A model generated the notes under the pieces. That model was not told the origin of the DNA. It saw only the letters and a list, made by a program, of their open reading frames with translations, and did no database searches. A DNA stretch of 64,000 nucleotides from Nitrincola tapanii (GTDB lineage Bacteria; Pseudomonadota; Gammaproteobacteria; Pseudomonadales; Balneatricaceae): assembly GCF_008368715.1 (NCBI RefSeq), contig NZ_SMRS01000003.1, positions 62,001-126,000 of the forward strand, given 5' to 3'. This document shows, in pieces, positions 9,827 through 18,390 of this stretch (its first letter is position 1; each line of letters starts with the position of its first letter). Position numbers and translations under genes: made by a program.

Positions 9827-10576
9827 ATGCGTCAGATTATTTTAGATACGGAAACCACCGGTATAGATCCGGAGCAGGGGCACTACATTATTGAGATAGG
9901 TTGCGTGGAGATGGCCCAGCGGCGCCTCACCGGTGAAACCTTTCATCAATACATTCGCCCTGAACGTGAAGTCGAAGAAGAGGCGATGCGTGTACACGGA
10001 ATTACCAATGAATTTTTGGCCGACAAGCCTCTGATCGCCGAGATTCTGCCTGGATTTATTGAGTTTGTTCGCGGAGCGGAACTGATCATCCACAACGCAG
10101 CCTTTGATATAGGGTTCTTGAACGCAGAGTTGGCCCGTAATGGTTATGCAGAACGTATGCAGGATATCTGCCCTAAGGTGACCGACTCACTGTTGCTGGC
10201 GCGGAAAAAATACCCAGGGCAAAAAAATAACCTAGATGCACTCTGTCGACGTTTTGGTATCGAGCACTTTGATCGTGATCTGCACGGCGCTCTGCTCGAC
10301 TCCAAAATTCTGGCGGAAGTCTATCTGCTACTCACCGGTGGCCAAACGGCTTTGCAATTAGGCCAGGGCGATGATGAGGGTGAGGAGGGCGTGAGCCGTA
10401 AACGTCCGGTGCGTGCGGATCTGGTGCTACCGGTTTTAAAAGCGGATGCGGCTGAGTTGGCGGCACATGCTGCATTTTTGCAGATGTTGGAGAAAAAATC
10501 TGGGGGCGATTGTCTGTGGCAGCAGTTAGAGGCCGCGCCCGTCGCTGAGGAGTCGAACCATGCCGAACATCACTGA
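9827..10576 (+). CDS. dnaQ: DNA polymerase III epsilon subunit, 3'-5' proofreading exonuclease
   Basis: 249 residues. DEDDh exonuclease motifs are complete: Asp7/Glu9 in LDTETTGID, Asp94 in HNAAFDIGFL, and His153/Asp158 in DLHGALLDSKILAEVY. The C-terminal tail (about 185-249) should contact the polymerase alpha subunit. It proofreads replication errors. The start lies 2 nt after the rnhA stop, and its 3' end overlaps the nudC start by 17 nt, which indicates translational coupling. Confidence 0.97.
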   Translation: MRQIILDTETTGIDPEQGHYIIEIGCVEMAQRRLTGETFHQYIRPEREVEEEAMRVHGITNEFLADKPLIAEILPGFIEFVRGAELIIHNAAFDIGFLNAELARNGYAERMQDICPKVTDSLLLARKKYPGQKNNLDALCRRFGIEHFDRDLHGALLDSKILAEVYLLLTGGQTALQLGQGDDEGEEGVSRKRPVRADLVLPVLKADAAELAAHAAFLQMLEKKSGGDCLWQQLEAAPVAEESNHAEHH

Positions 10577-11159
10577 ACAGTCCTTACGTCAGGCCTTATC
10601 TCAGGCAGATGAGCAGGAATATCTGCGCCTCTCGCGCGAATCTCAGCTGCAACGCTGGCATGAGCGGCATCGATTTTGTGCGCTCTGTTCTGGGACTTTG
10701 CAGCCACATAACGAAGATGAAGCTTTAGCCTGCCGTGTTTGTGGGCATCTGCACTATCCACCTGTATCCCCCTGCGTTTTAGTCTTGGTTGCGCATCAGG
10801 GGCGTTGTTTGTTGGCTCATGCGGCTAAGTTTAGTGGTCGACGCTTTAGTGCCTTGGCCGGGTTTATCGAGCCGGGGGAAAGTGCCGAGCAAGCGGTCAA
10901 ACGAGAGGTGATGGAAGAAGTGGGTATTCAGGTGAAAAATATCCGTTACTTTGCCAGCCAGTCTTGGCCCTTTCCTCATGCGTTGATGTTAGGCTTTTTT
11001 GCCGAGTATGAAAGCGGTGAGATCGAGCCGGATGGAATCGAAATCTTGGAGGCAGACTGGTTCACACCTGACGCGCTTCCGGAGGATTTGCCGCCCGAGT
11101 TCACCTTGTCGCGACAACTCATCCAGGCCTTTGTGCAGGGGCACACGCCAGGTGCGTAA
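10560..11159 (+). CDS. nudC: NADH pyrophosphatase NudC-like Nudix hydrolase, short form
   Basis: 199 residues. A four-cysteine zinc ribbon (Cys40, 43, 58, 61) is followed by a textbook Nudix box at 101-123 (G-x5-E-x7-REV-x-EE-x-GI). SQSWPFP at 133-139 corresponds to the NudC family SQPWPFP motif, which marks NAD(H)/NAD-capped RNA hydrolases. Family members are usually about 255-280 residues with an extra N-terminal domain, and that domain is missing here. The start is well supported by AGGAG 7 nt upstream inside dnaQ, so the shortness seems real. Likely reaction: NAD(H) to NMN(H) and AMP, or RNA deNADding. Confidence 0.85.
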   Translation: MPNITEQSLRQALSQADEQEYLRLSRESQLQRWHERHRFCALCSGTLQPHNEDEALACRVCGHLHYPPVSPCVLVLVAHQGRCLLAHAAKFSGRRFSALAGFIEPGESAEQAVKREVMEEVGIQVKNIRYFASQSWPFPHALMLGFFAEYESGEIEPDGIEILEADWFTPDALPEDLPPEFTLSRQLIQAFVQGHTPGA

Positions 11160-11168
11160 ACCCGCGGG

Positions 11169-11216
11169 CTCTTCAAGGCTTAAGTGCTTCAGGGCTTAAG
11201 CTCTTCAGGGTTTAAC
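11169..11216. repeat. Three tandem 16-bp repeats at the nudC / SCP2 gene junction
   Basis: Three head-to-tail 16-bp units: CTCTTCAAGGCTTAAG, TGCTTCAGGGCTTAAG and CTCTTCAGGGTTTAAC. They lie between two convergent genes. The third unit overlaps the stop codon of the SCP2-domain gene. Each unit contains a CTTAAG or near-CTTAAG core. No coding or terminator role is obvious. Confidence 0.75.
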
Positions 11217-11541
11217 TTGCCGCGCTGAAGAGCTTGCCTAGGCGAGTGGCCAGCATGACATTGCCCTCAGCACGCAACTGGCCTTTCATAAAGGCACTCA
11301 TGCCATCTTGCTCACCGCTGATGACTCGCAACAGCGTGGCTTCATCCATAAATAGGGTGATGCTGGGATCAGGATGCGTGCCTAAATGTGTTTGGCACTG
11401 GCTGGCCTGAATCTGGATAAAAAAAGCATCGGCATCCTCGAGTTCAAACTGAAACACCGCCTGGAGATCACCGGCATGTGAGGCGTTAAAACGGCTAGGC
11501 AGTTTTTCGATAACTTTGGAAAGCGTGATATTTACGTGCAT
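11212..11541 (-). CDS. SCP2 sterol/lipid-binding domain protein
   Basis: 109 residues from the ATG at 11541 (MHVNITLSKVIEKLP); an upstream in-frame start would add 28 unlikely residues. One small SCP2-like domain: AVFQFELEDAD, a DPSITLFMDEATLLRVISGEQDG segment and GQLRAEGNVMLATRLGKLF are typical. Such cytosolic proteins bind fatty acyl or isoprenoid lipids, and in proteobacteria the UbiJ/UbiT relatives help ubiquinone synthesis. Which lipid it binds cannot be told. It is divergent from sohB with about 96 bp between. Confidence 0.82.
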   Translation of the reverse strand: MHVNITLSKVIEKLPSRFNASHAGDLQAVFQFELEDADAFFIQIQASQCQTHLGTHPDPSITLFMDEATLLRVISGEQDGMSAFMKGQLRAEGNVMLATRLGKLFSAAS

Positions 11542-11637
11542 GGAAAGATCCGAGGGTTCAAGAATCGACGAATATGGTACATTAGCGCGCCGTGAAAACG
11601 AACCCGCCGAGGCGGACGGTAACAACTGGAGAGAAGA

Positions 11638-12708
11638 GTGATCGAATTTTTATCGCAGTATGGTTTGTTTTTAGCCAAAACCCTCACCTTGGTCTTTGCC
11701 ATTCTGTTGGTGGTGGCTGTGATCGTCATGCTCGCATCTAAGCGCCGTCAGCATCAGCATGAGGGACACATTGAGGTTAAAAGTCTCAATGATCGTTATG
11801 AAGAGATGCTGCAAACCATGGAGGATGCGATCCTCGATGAGTGGCAGATTAAACAAAAGATTAAAGAAGAAAAAAAGCGCGATAAAGAAGACGCGAAAGC
11901 ACGCAAAAAAGCGGCAAAAGAGGGGCGTGATGACGAAGAGGAGCGCAAGCGCGTCTACGTACTCAATTTTGACGGCGATATGGCGGCGTCCGAAGTCGAT
12001 TTTCTGCGGGAAGAGATCACCGCTGTACTGGCGATCGCACGTCCAGAGAAGGATGAGGTGGTGCTGCGGTTAGAGAGCCCCGGTGGCATGGTACACGGTT
12101 ATGGACTGGCGGCGTCGCAGCTGGAACGTTTGCGCCGTAAAAATATTCCTTTGACCATCTGTGTCGACAAGGTGGCCGCCAGCGGGGGGTATATGATGGC
12201 GTGTATTGCCAATCGCTTGGTCGCAGCGCCTTTTGCTGTGTTGGGTTCGATCGGTGTGGTGGCACAGATGCCGAATTTTCATCGTCTCTTAAAAAAGCAT
12301 GATATTGACTATGAAGTGCTGACGGCCGGTGAATATAAACGCACCTTGACTGTGTTTGGTGAGAACACTGAGAAAGGTCGTGAAAAGTTCATTGAAGAGC
12401 TGGAAGAAACGCATCATCTTTTTAAAGATTTTGTCGCTGAGTATCGCCCTGAGTTGGCTTTAGATGAAGTGGCGACCGGTGAAATCTGGTATGGCCGTCA
12501 AGCGTTGGCGAAAAAACTGGTCGATGACTTAATGACCAGTGATGAATACTTAACGGAGATCAGTCAAAACGCCGATCTTTTTGAAGTGCGTTATGAAGAG
12601 AAAAAAGGCCTGCAGGAGCGTTTAGGGCAGTTCGCGGTAGAAGGATCTGATCGTTTGATGTTGCGTTGGTGGCAGCGTTTGACGGCTCCTGCGCGTAAGG
12701 GTTTCTGA
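11638..12708 (+). CDS. sohB: Inner-membrane peptidase SohB (S49 family)
   Basis: 356 residues from a GTG start with GGAGAG upstream. An N-terminal membrane helix (about 9-33) is followed by a highly charged, lysine/glutamate-rich linker (about 65-105). The S49 protease core has nucleophile Ser182 in KVAASGGYMMAC and general-base Lys234 in GEYKRTLT. The family is related to signal peptide peptidase SppA; E. coli SohB is 349 residues. Active-site placement in the periplasm is expected. It stands alone between the SCP2 gene and the TetR-type regulator. Confidence 0.93.
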   Translation: MIEFLSQYGLFLAKTLTLVFAILLVVAVIVMLASKRRQHQHEGHIEVKSLNDRYEEMLQTMEDAILDEWQIKQKIKEEKKRDKEDAKARKKAAKEGRDDEEERKRVYVLNFDGDMAASEVDFLREEITAVLAIARPEKDEVVLRLESPGGMVHGYGLAASQLERLRRKNIPLTICVDKVAASGGYMMACIANRLVAAPFAVLGSIGVVAQMPNFHRLLKKHDIDYEVLTAGEYKRTLTVFGENTEKGREKFIEELEETHHLFKDFVAEYRPELALDEVATGEIWYGRQALAKKLVDDLMTSDEYLTEISQNADLFEVRYEEKKGLQERLGQFAVEGSDRLMLRWWQRLTAPARKGF

Positions 12709-12805
12709 TCAAAGATGACACTCAGAACACAAGGCGTATAATAAGTTAAGTTTTAAACATCAGTTCAGATTTGCTTTGCACCGGCCCTGAGACAGGAGAT
12801 TTGTA

Positions 12806-13462
12806 ATGAAGCGTCGTGCGGATACCGCGACAAGGATCATACAAGCGGCTGAGTCCTTGTTTGCTGAGCAGGGCTTTAATGAAACGACCATGCGCCAGAT
12901 TACAGCGGTTGCCGAGGTGAATCTGGCTGCCGTGAACTACCACTTCCGTTCTAAACAGGGTTTGGTGAACGCAGTCTGTGAGCGTTTGATGGAGCCTTTG
13001 TGTGATTATATTGAAAAAGCCCTCGACGAGCGTCTAAGCAGTGGTCTGGCGGTGAGCCTGGATGAACTCTTGGAAATGCTGATGCGCGCTTTGCTCAGTG
13101 TCAGTCATATCAACAGTCACTCGCTGGCGGTGTTTATGCGCTTGCTGGAACTGGCGTACATGAAAAACCAGGAAGAGTTGCGTGAGTTTTTTATCACTCA
13201 ATATGCGCCGCGACTGGAGAAATATTTGCAGTGTTTAAGATTGGATGCTGCGCCGATGGAGGACAATGAGTTTTTCTGGCGCCTGCATTTTATGTTGGGA
13301 TCGGTCATCTTTACGCTCTCCAATTACCATATGCTGCTGACATTGGAGAAGAAGAGTTTTCAGGGTAATGTTGAGATTGAACAGATCTTACATCGCATGA
13401 TTCCTGTCCTCAGTGCCGGATTACAAGCGCGCGCTGAAAAAGCCTACTTTTGCCGTCTCTGA
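12806..13462 (+). CDS. psrA: TetR-family regulator, PsrA-like
   Basis: 218 residues. The N-terminal TetR helix-turn-helix (about 8-55) reads LFAEQGFNETTMRQITAVAEV then NLAAVNYHFRSKQGLVNAV. The NLAAVNYHF segment is nearly identical to Pseudomonas PsrA, a regulator of fatty-acid beta-oxidation and rpoS that responds to long-chain acyl ligands. The C-terminal domain would bind ligand and dimerise. AGGAG lies before the ATG. The stop abuts the start of the next gene (0 nt). PsrA next to nagZ is a conserved pairing in Pseudomonas-like genomes. The target regulon here is inferred only. Confidence 0.82.
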   Translation: MKRRADTATRIIQAAESLFAEQGFNETTMRQITAVAEVNLAAVNYHFRSKQGLVNAVCERLMEPLCDYIEKALDERLSSGLAVSLDELLEMLMRALLSVSHINSHSLAVFMRLLELAYMKNQEELREFFITQYAPRLEKYLQCLRLDAAPMEDNEFFWRLHFMLGSVIFTLSNYHMLLTLEKKSFQGNVEIEQILHRMIPVLSAGLQARAEKAYFCRL

Positions 13463-13951
13463 ATGTCCCCTCTAACGCTGCAGATCTCCATCGGCCAACA
13501 ATTGTTGTCCCTGAATCAGGGCTCAGAATTGCTGCGTGTTTGGCCTATCTCCAGCGCACTCAATGGCGTGGGTAATCATAAAGGCTCGGGCTGTACGCCT
13601 CTGGGTGAACACTATATTCGTGCCAAGATCGGTGCGGGGTTACCTGAGGGCGCGGTATTGGTTGGGCGGCGTTTCACCGGCGAAATTTACACACCGGAGT
13701 TGGCGAGTGCTTATCCCGAAAGAGACTGGATTTTGACCCGCATTCTTTGGTTAAGCGGTCGGGAAAAAGGGGTGAATCGTCTCGGTGCCGTTGATACTTT
13801 TCAGCGTTATATCTACATCCACGGCACACCCGACAGCGAACCTATGGGAGTAGCGCGCTCTCATGGCTGCATTCGTATGCGTAATCAGGATTTAATTGAA
13901 CTATTTGAATTAGTGTGTCCCGGAACACCGGTGACCCTGACAGCAGAGTAA
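13463..13951 (+). CDS. YkuD-fold enzyme without signal peptide; probable ElsL-type cytosolic L,D-carboxypeptidase
   Basis: 162 residues forming a single YkuD (L,D-transpeptidase) domain with catalytic set His120 (IHGT), His134, Cys136 and Arg138 in SHGCIRM. No signal peptide or membrane helix is visible, so it should be cytosolic, unlike ordinary L,D-transpeptidases. A small cytosolic YkuD enzyme, ElsL/LdtK of Acinetobacter, removes the terminal D-Ala from recycled murein tetrapeptides in place of LdcA (established knowledge). Length, location and the immediate neighbour nagZ (4 nt gap) fit that role. Carboxypeptidase activity is inference; only the fold and catalytic motif are seen. Confidence 0.82.
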   Translation: MSPLTLQISIGQQLLSLNQGSELLRVWPISSALNGVGNHKGSGCTPLGEHYIRAKIGAGLPEGAVLVGRRFTGEIYTPELASAYPERDWILTRILWLSGREKGVNRLGAVDTFQRYIYIHGTPDSEPMGVARSHGCIRMRNQDLIELFELVCPGTPVTLTAE

Positions 13952-13955
13952 ACCT

Positions 13956-14978
13956 ATGACTTCAGGCGTATTGATGTTGGATCTGCTCAGCACCGAGCTG
14001 AGTGAAGAAGAAGCTCGTCTTTTGCAGTCTCCAGAAGTAGGGGGCTTGATTCTTTTTAGTCGTAACTACCGTGATCCAGAACAGCTACGCGCCTTAATGG
14101 CATCGATTCGTGCCTTGCGCCCGGATCTTTTAGTGGCTGTGGATCAGGAGGGGGGGCGTGTACAGCGTTTCCGCGAAGGTTTTACGCGTTTACCTGCGAT
14201 GTCGGTATTGGGGCAGCTGTATCAACAGGATGTGGCGTTGGCCGAAAAGAGCGCGCATGAACTGGGCTGGTTGATGGCCAGTGAGTTGCGAGCTTTTGAT
14301 ATCGATATCAGTTTTGCGCCCGTGTTAGATCTAGATTGGCAGCAAAGTGAAGTGATCGGCAACCGTGCCTTTGCGGCCCTGCCTGAACAGGTGACTGCCC
14401 TGGCGGGTGCGTTTATGCGGGGGATGCATGAAGCCGGTATGGCTGCGACCGGGAAGCATTTCCCTGGACATGGTTGGGTCGAAGCGGATTCTCACCTGGA
14501 GCTACCACAGGATCACCGCAGCGCAGCAGAACTTAATACGGACATGCAGCCCTTTGCGCAACTGATTACTCAGGGGTTGGATGCGATCATGCCAGCGCAT
14601 GTGGTCTACACACAGCTTGATTCTCAGCCTGCGGGTTTCTCATCTTATTGGTTACAAGAAGTCTTGCGCCAACGCTTAGGTTTTAACGGCGTGATTTTTA
14701 GTGATGATTTGACGATGGAAGGCGCCAGCCTGGCAGGCAGTTATCCCGAGCGCTGTCAGCAAGCCTTACAAGCCGGTTGTGATATGGTGCTCGTGTGTAA
14801 CCAGCGCCAGCCGGCCTTAGAGGTGCTGGCGTATTTGCAGACGCTCGCGGACAGCGTCACACTTCCGGCGCGTCAGCGTTTGCAGCGGATGCGTGGTCGT
14901 AAGCTGAACACAGATGTCGAGCGTTTATCGGCGGCACAGCAACTGGCTGCGAGTCTCTGTCAACAGGCTCAAGTCTAA
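13956..14978 (+). CDS. nagZ: Beta-N-acetylglucosaminidase NagZ (GH3)
   Basis: 340 residues, the usual size of Gram-negative NagZ. Family signs: [12 protein letters not shown] (63-72), substrate-binding KHFPGHG at 167-173, His180 in the DSHLELP catalytic loop and the nucleophile Asp in SDDLTMEGA (about 250). It removes GlcNAc from anhydromuropeptides in the cytoplasm during peptidoglycan recycling, and its product can induce AmpC-type beta-lactamases. It is cotranscribed with the psrA-like regulator and the YkuD enzyme. cydD follows after 33 nt. Confidence 0.96.
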   Translation: MTSGVLMLDLLSTELSEEEARLLQSPEVGGLILFSRNYRDPEQLRALMASIRALRPDLLVAVDQEGGRVQRFREGFTRLPAMSVLGQLYQQDVALAEKSAHELGWLMASELRAFDIDISFAPVLDLDWQQSEVIGNRAFAALPEQVTALAGAFMRGMHEAGMAATGKHFPGHGWVEADSHLELPQDHRSAAELNTDMQPFAQLITQGLDAIMPAHVVYTQLDSQPAGFSSYWLQEVLRQRLGFNGVIFSDDLTMEGASLAGSYPERCQQALQAGCDMVLVCNQRQPALEVLAYLQTLADSVTLPARQRLQRMRGRKLNTDVERLSAAQQLAASLCQQAQV

Positions 14979-15011
14979 TTCCAACGGCAAAAACAAATAG
15001 GTAAACAGCCC

Positions 15012-16736
15012 ATGCAACACTTGTCGCGAGAGGTGGCGCGTGCGAAGTCGCGTTGGCTCAAGCAGTTGGTCGCCGCCGATCAACGTTGGTTGAGGTTAAG
15101 TTTGATTGCCGCGCTTGCCGCGGGTTTGTTATTGATTTTGCAAGCCCATCTGTTAGCGCGTGCCGTGGATGCTACCCTCTTTCATCAGGCTCAACTTAGT
15201 GATTTAACGCCGCTGTTGTGGTTATTAGTTGTGGCGTTGCTGTTACGTGCCGCCTTGGGTGTAGTGCGAGAGTGGAGTGGGCAAAAAGCCTCGGTGGCGG
15301 TGCGCGAACGCCTGCGTAATCAATTGTTGGCGCGTTTAGCGGCTCTGGGGCCGGCCTACACTCAGAGTCAGCGCAGTGGGGAAATTTCCAGCCTGATCAT
15401 TGAGCAGGTTGAGGCACTGGATGGTTTTATCGCACGTTATTTGCCACAGATGGCTTTGGCGTCTTTACTGCCTCTGGTCATCCTGGCTTTTGTCCTGCCG
15501 GTGAACTGGGCGGCAGCGTTAATTTTCCTGTTTACCGCGCCATTGATCCCGTTGTTTATGGCCTTAGTGGGTATTAAGGCAGCCGATGCCAATCGTCGGA
15601 ATTTCCGTGCTTTGGCGCGCTTAAGTGCTTATTTCTTGGATGTGGTGCAGGGCTTAAGTACGCTGAAGCACTTTTCGCGTAGCCGTGAGCAGACCCAGAT
15701 CATCGCAGCCAATGCAGAAGAGTTTCGTGTCCGCACCATGCAGGTGTTGCGTTTGGCGTTTTTATCCTCTGCGGTGTTGGAGTTTTTTGCCTCAGTTTCA
15801 ATTGCCATCCTCGCAGTTTACCTGGGCTTTAGTTTTCTCGGCTTGCTTGATTTTGGCAGTTGGGGGCAGGGTGTCACGCTTTACCATGCCCTGTTTATTT
15901 TGATTCTGGCGCCTGAGTTTTATCAGCCTTTACGTGAATTAGGCACTCACTATCATGCTAAGCAGGAAGCGGTGGCTGCTTCAGAGCGCTTGATGGATTT
16001 ATTGCAAGAAGCGGAAACTATGCAAAGCAGTGGGCAGCGCCAGCTTCCCGCTGTGGCGCTCGATTTAACCTTGGAAAATATCAGTTTCCGTTATAGTGCT
16101 CATGGCGCCTGGGTGCTGGATCAATTCTCGCTGCATGTGCCGGCCGGGGAAACGCTCGCGCTGGTTGGGCCGAGCGGTGTGGGTAAATCGACGGTTTTAA
16201 ATCTACTGGCCGGTTTTAATCAGGTGGAAAGGGGGGAGGTGCGTATTGCCGGTATCCCATTAGCCGAGTTAGAGCGTGCCAGTTGGATGGGTGCCCTCTC
16301 TTGGATTAGCCAGCAGACGGTGCTTTTCCCAGGTAGCCTGCGCGATAACCTGTTACTGGCCAATCCTCACGCGGATGATGCGGCCCTCTGGCGCGCCTGT
16401 GATCTGGCTCAAGCCAGTGAGTTTATCCACCCGCTGCCGCAAGGCTTGGACACCCCCGTTGCCGAAGCTGGGCAGGGCTTTTCCGGTGGGCAATTACAAC
16501 GTTTAGCTCTGGCGCGAGCATTCTTACGCGATGCTCCCGTGGTGCTGCTCGATGAACCCACAGCCAGCTTGGATGCTGAAAGTGAAGCGAAAGTCTTGCA
16601 GGCGCTTAAGCAGCTCTGTGTTGGGCGCACCGTTTTGTTGGTGACGCATCGTCCCAGTACCCAAGCACTGGCTGATCGTGTGGTGAGTTTAGCCGCGCCC
16701 CTAGGTGCAGACGAGGAGGGTGTAAGAGATGTCTGA
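15012..16736 (+). CDS. cydD: Heterodimeric ABC exporter subunit CydD
   Basis: 574 residues. An exporter membrane domain of about six helices (about 30-310) is followed by an ATPase domain with Walker A VGPSGVGKST, signature FSGGQLQRLALARA, Walker B VVLLDEPTASLD and a switch histidine in VTHRP. With CydC it moves glutathione/cysteine or haem across the inner membrane and is needed to assemble cytochrome bd. No cydAB genes are in this window. The stop overlaps the cydC start by 8 nt. Confidence 0.93.
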   Translation: MQHLSREVARAKSRWLKQLVAADQRWLRLSLIAALAAGLLLILQAHLLARAVDATLFHQAQLSDLTPLLWLLVVALLLRAALGVVREWSGQKASVAVRERLRNQLLARLAALGPAYTQSQRSGEISSLIIEQVEALDGFIARYLPQMALASLLPLVILAFVLPVNWAAALIFLFTAPLIPLFMALVGIKAADANRRNFRALARLSAYFLDVVQGLSTLKHFSRSREQTQIIAANAEEFRVRTMQVLRLAFLSSAVLEFFASVSIAILAVYLGFSFLGLLDFGSWGQGVTLYHALFILILAPEFYQPLRELGTHYHAKQEAVAASERLMDLLQEAETMQSSGQRQLPAVALDLTLENISFRYSAHGAWVLDQFSLHVPAGETLALVGPSGVGKSTVLNLLAGFNQVERGEVRIAGIPLAELERASWMGALSWISQQTVLFPGSLRDNLLLANPHADDAALWRACDLAQASEFIHPLPQGLDTPVAEAGQGFSGGQLQRLALARAFLRDAPVVLLDEPTASLDAESEAKVLQALKQLCVGRTVLLVTHRPSTQALADRVVSLAAPLGADEEGVRDV

Positions 16737-18390
16737 ATTAAAACCTTTTCTTGGCTTGTTGCGCCGTCATCAAGGTTGGGTGCTGTTAGGCAGCTTTCTC
16801 GGTTTATTAACGCTCTTCTCCAGCATAGGCTTGCTTACCCTGTCCGGATGGTTTATTTCCGCGACGGCTCTGGCCGGTGTGACGCTGGCCAGCGCGCAAG
16901 CGTTTAATTATTTGACGCCAGGAGGGGGGGTGCGAGGCTTTGCGATTGCACGGACGGCCGGGCGTTATTTCGAACGTGTGACCACTCATGAAGCGACTTT
17001 CCGTGTTTTGGCGGAGTTGCGCAGCTGGTTTTATGCGCATCTTGAACCGCTCAATCCTGCGCGCTTACGCCATTATCGCTCAGCCGATCTGTTAAGTCGG
17101 ATCACTAGTGATATTAATGCATTGGATAATCTCTATCTTCGTGTTTTATCACCCAGTGCGATCGCCCTGATCACTAGCCTTCTGGTGGCGGGCTTTATGG
17201 CTTGGATCCATGCCTCGCTTGGATTTTTACTCTTAGGTGCCCTATTGCTGGCTGGATTTGGAGTGCCTTGGCTCGGTTATCTTTGGGCCGGTCAGCGCGG
17301 TGCTGAGCAGGTACAACTCAGTGCGCATTTGCGTGCACGAACGCTGAGTTATGTGCAAGGTATGACCGAGCTGCATGTCTATGCTGCGCTGGAGAGAGAG
17401 CAGCAGGCCTTAGCGCAAACGCAGAACGATTGGTTGCGCTTACAGCAGCAGATGAGTTTGATCAGTGGCGTGACATCGGCCTTGATGACCCTGGCGGCAG
17501 GTCTGACAACTTTTGCTGCCTTGGCGATCGCAATTGAGCTGGTCAGTTCAGAGAATCTAGCACCGGCCTGGCTGGCGCTGGTGGTGTTTTGTGTCCTCGC
17601 CAGCTTTGAAGCGATTGCGCCCTTGCCTTTGGCCTATCAATATTTGGGAAAAACACGTGCGGCCGCGCGTAATCTTTTGGAGATTACCCAGCAGCGCAGT
17701 GATATTTCCTTTCCCGACACGCGCGTCAATCCACCTGACCCCGGCCAAATCGAATGGTCTGCCGTCAATTTTGCGTATGAAGGGCGTGAGGTTCTTCAGG
17801 ATTTTACACTTCAGATCGCCGCTGGAGAGAAGCTGGCGATCACGGGCCATACCGGGAGTGGTAAGAGTACATTGATCAATCTGCTGACGCGCTTTTGGGA
17901 AGCGCAAAGCGGTGAGATCCGGCTCGGCGGTGTGCCACTGAATCACTATCCGCAAGAGCAGTTGCGTGAGCAGATGGCAATTTTATCTCAGCCGGTGCAA
18001 CTCTTTGCCGGCAGCGTGCGTGATAATCTGCGTTTGGCAGGTGATGACATCAGTGATACTGAGATGTTGCAGTTACTGCAGCGTTTGGGGCTGGACACCA
18101 TGCTTGGCAACGAAGGCTTGGACCGTGAAGTGGGTGAGGGCGGCAATCGTTTATCCGGTGGGCAGCGCAAACGCTTGGGCGTAGCGCGTGCGTTGTTGAA
18201 AAAAGCGCCTATTCTGATTTTAGATGAGCCTGCCGAAGGTTTGGATGCCCAGAGCGAAGCGCAGATGCTGGAAGTGGTCTTGTCCTATCGCCCAGAACAA
18301 ACTCTGCTGCTGATTACGCACCATACTCAGCATTTGCAGGCATTTGATCGTGTCATACGTCTGGATCGTGGACGTTTAGTCGGAGTGTGA
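16729..18390 (+). CDS. cydC: Heterodimeric ABC exporter subunit CydC
   Basis: 553 residues, similar layout to CydD: a membrane domain (SIGLLTLSGWFISATALAG, NYLTPGGGVRGFAIARTAGRY are CydC-like) and an ATPase with Walker A TGHTGSGKST, signature LSGGQRKRLGVARA and Walker B ILILDEPAEGLD. It works with CydD. The stop TGA overlaps the start of the HDOD gene (GTGATG context), so these form one operon. Confidence 0.93.
   Translation: MSELKPFLGLLRRHQGWVLLGSFLGLLTLFSSIGLLTLSGWFISATALAGVTLASAQAFNYLTPGGGVRGFAIARTAGRYFERVTTHEATFRVLAELRSWFYAHLEPLNPARLRHYRSADLLSRITSDINALDNLYLRVLSPSAIALITSLLVAGFMAWIHASLGFLLLGALLLAGFGVPWLGYLWAGQRGAEQVQLSAHLRARTLSYVQGMTELHVYAALEREQQALAQTQNDWLRLQQQMSLISGVTSALMTLAAGLTTFAALAIAIELVSSENLAPAWLALVVFCVLASFEAIAPLPLAYQYLGKTRAAARNLLEITQQRSDISFPDTRVNPPDPGQIEWSAVNFAYEGREVLQDFTLQIAAGEKLAITGHTGSGKSTLINLLTRFWEAQSGEIRLGGVPLNHYPQEQLREQMAILSQPVQLFAGSVRDNLRLAGDDISDTEMLQLLQRLGLDTMLGNEGLDREVGEGGNRLSGGQRKRLGVARALLKKAPILILDEPAEGLDAQSEAQMLEVVLSYRPEQTLLLITHHTQHLQAFDRVIRLDRGRLVGV

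Noticed and set aside
12709-12805. PsrA-type operator before the psrA-like gene
   Set aside because: A GTTTTAAAC motif is present but does not fit the known PsrA box well enough.
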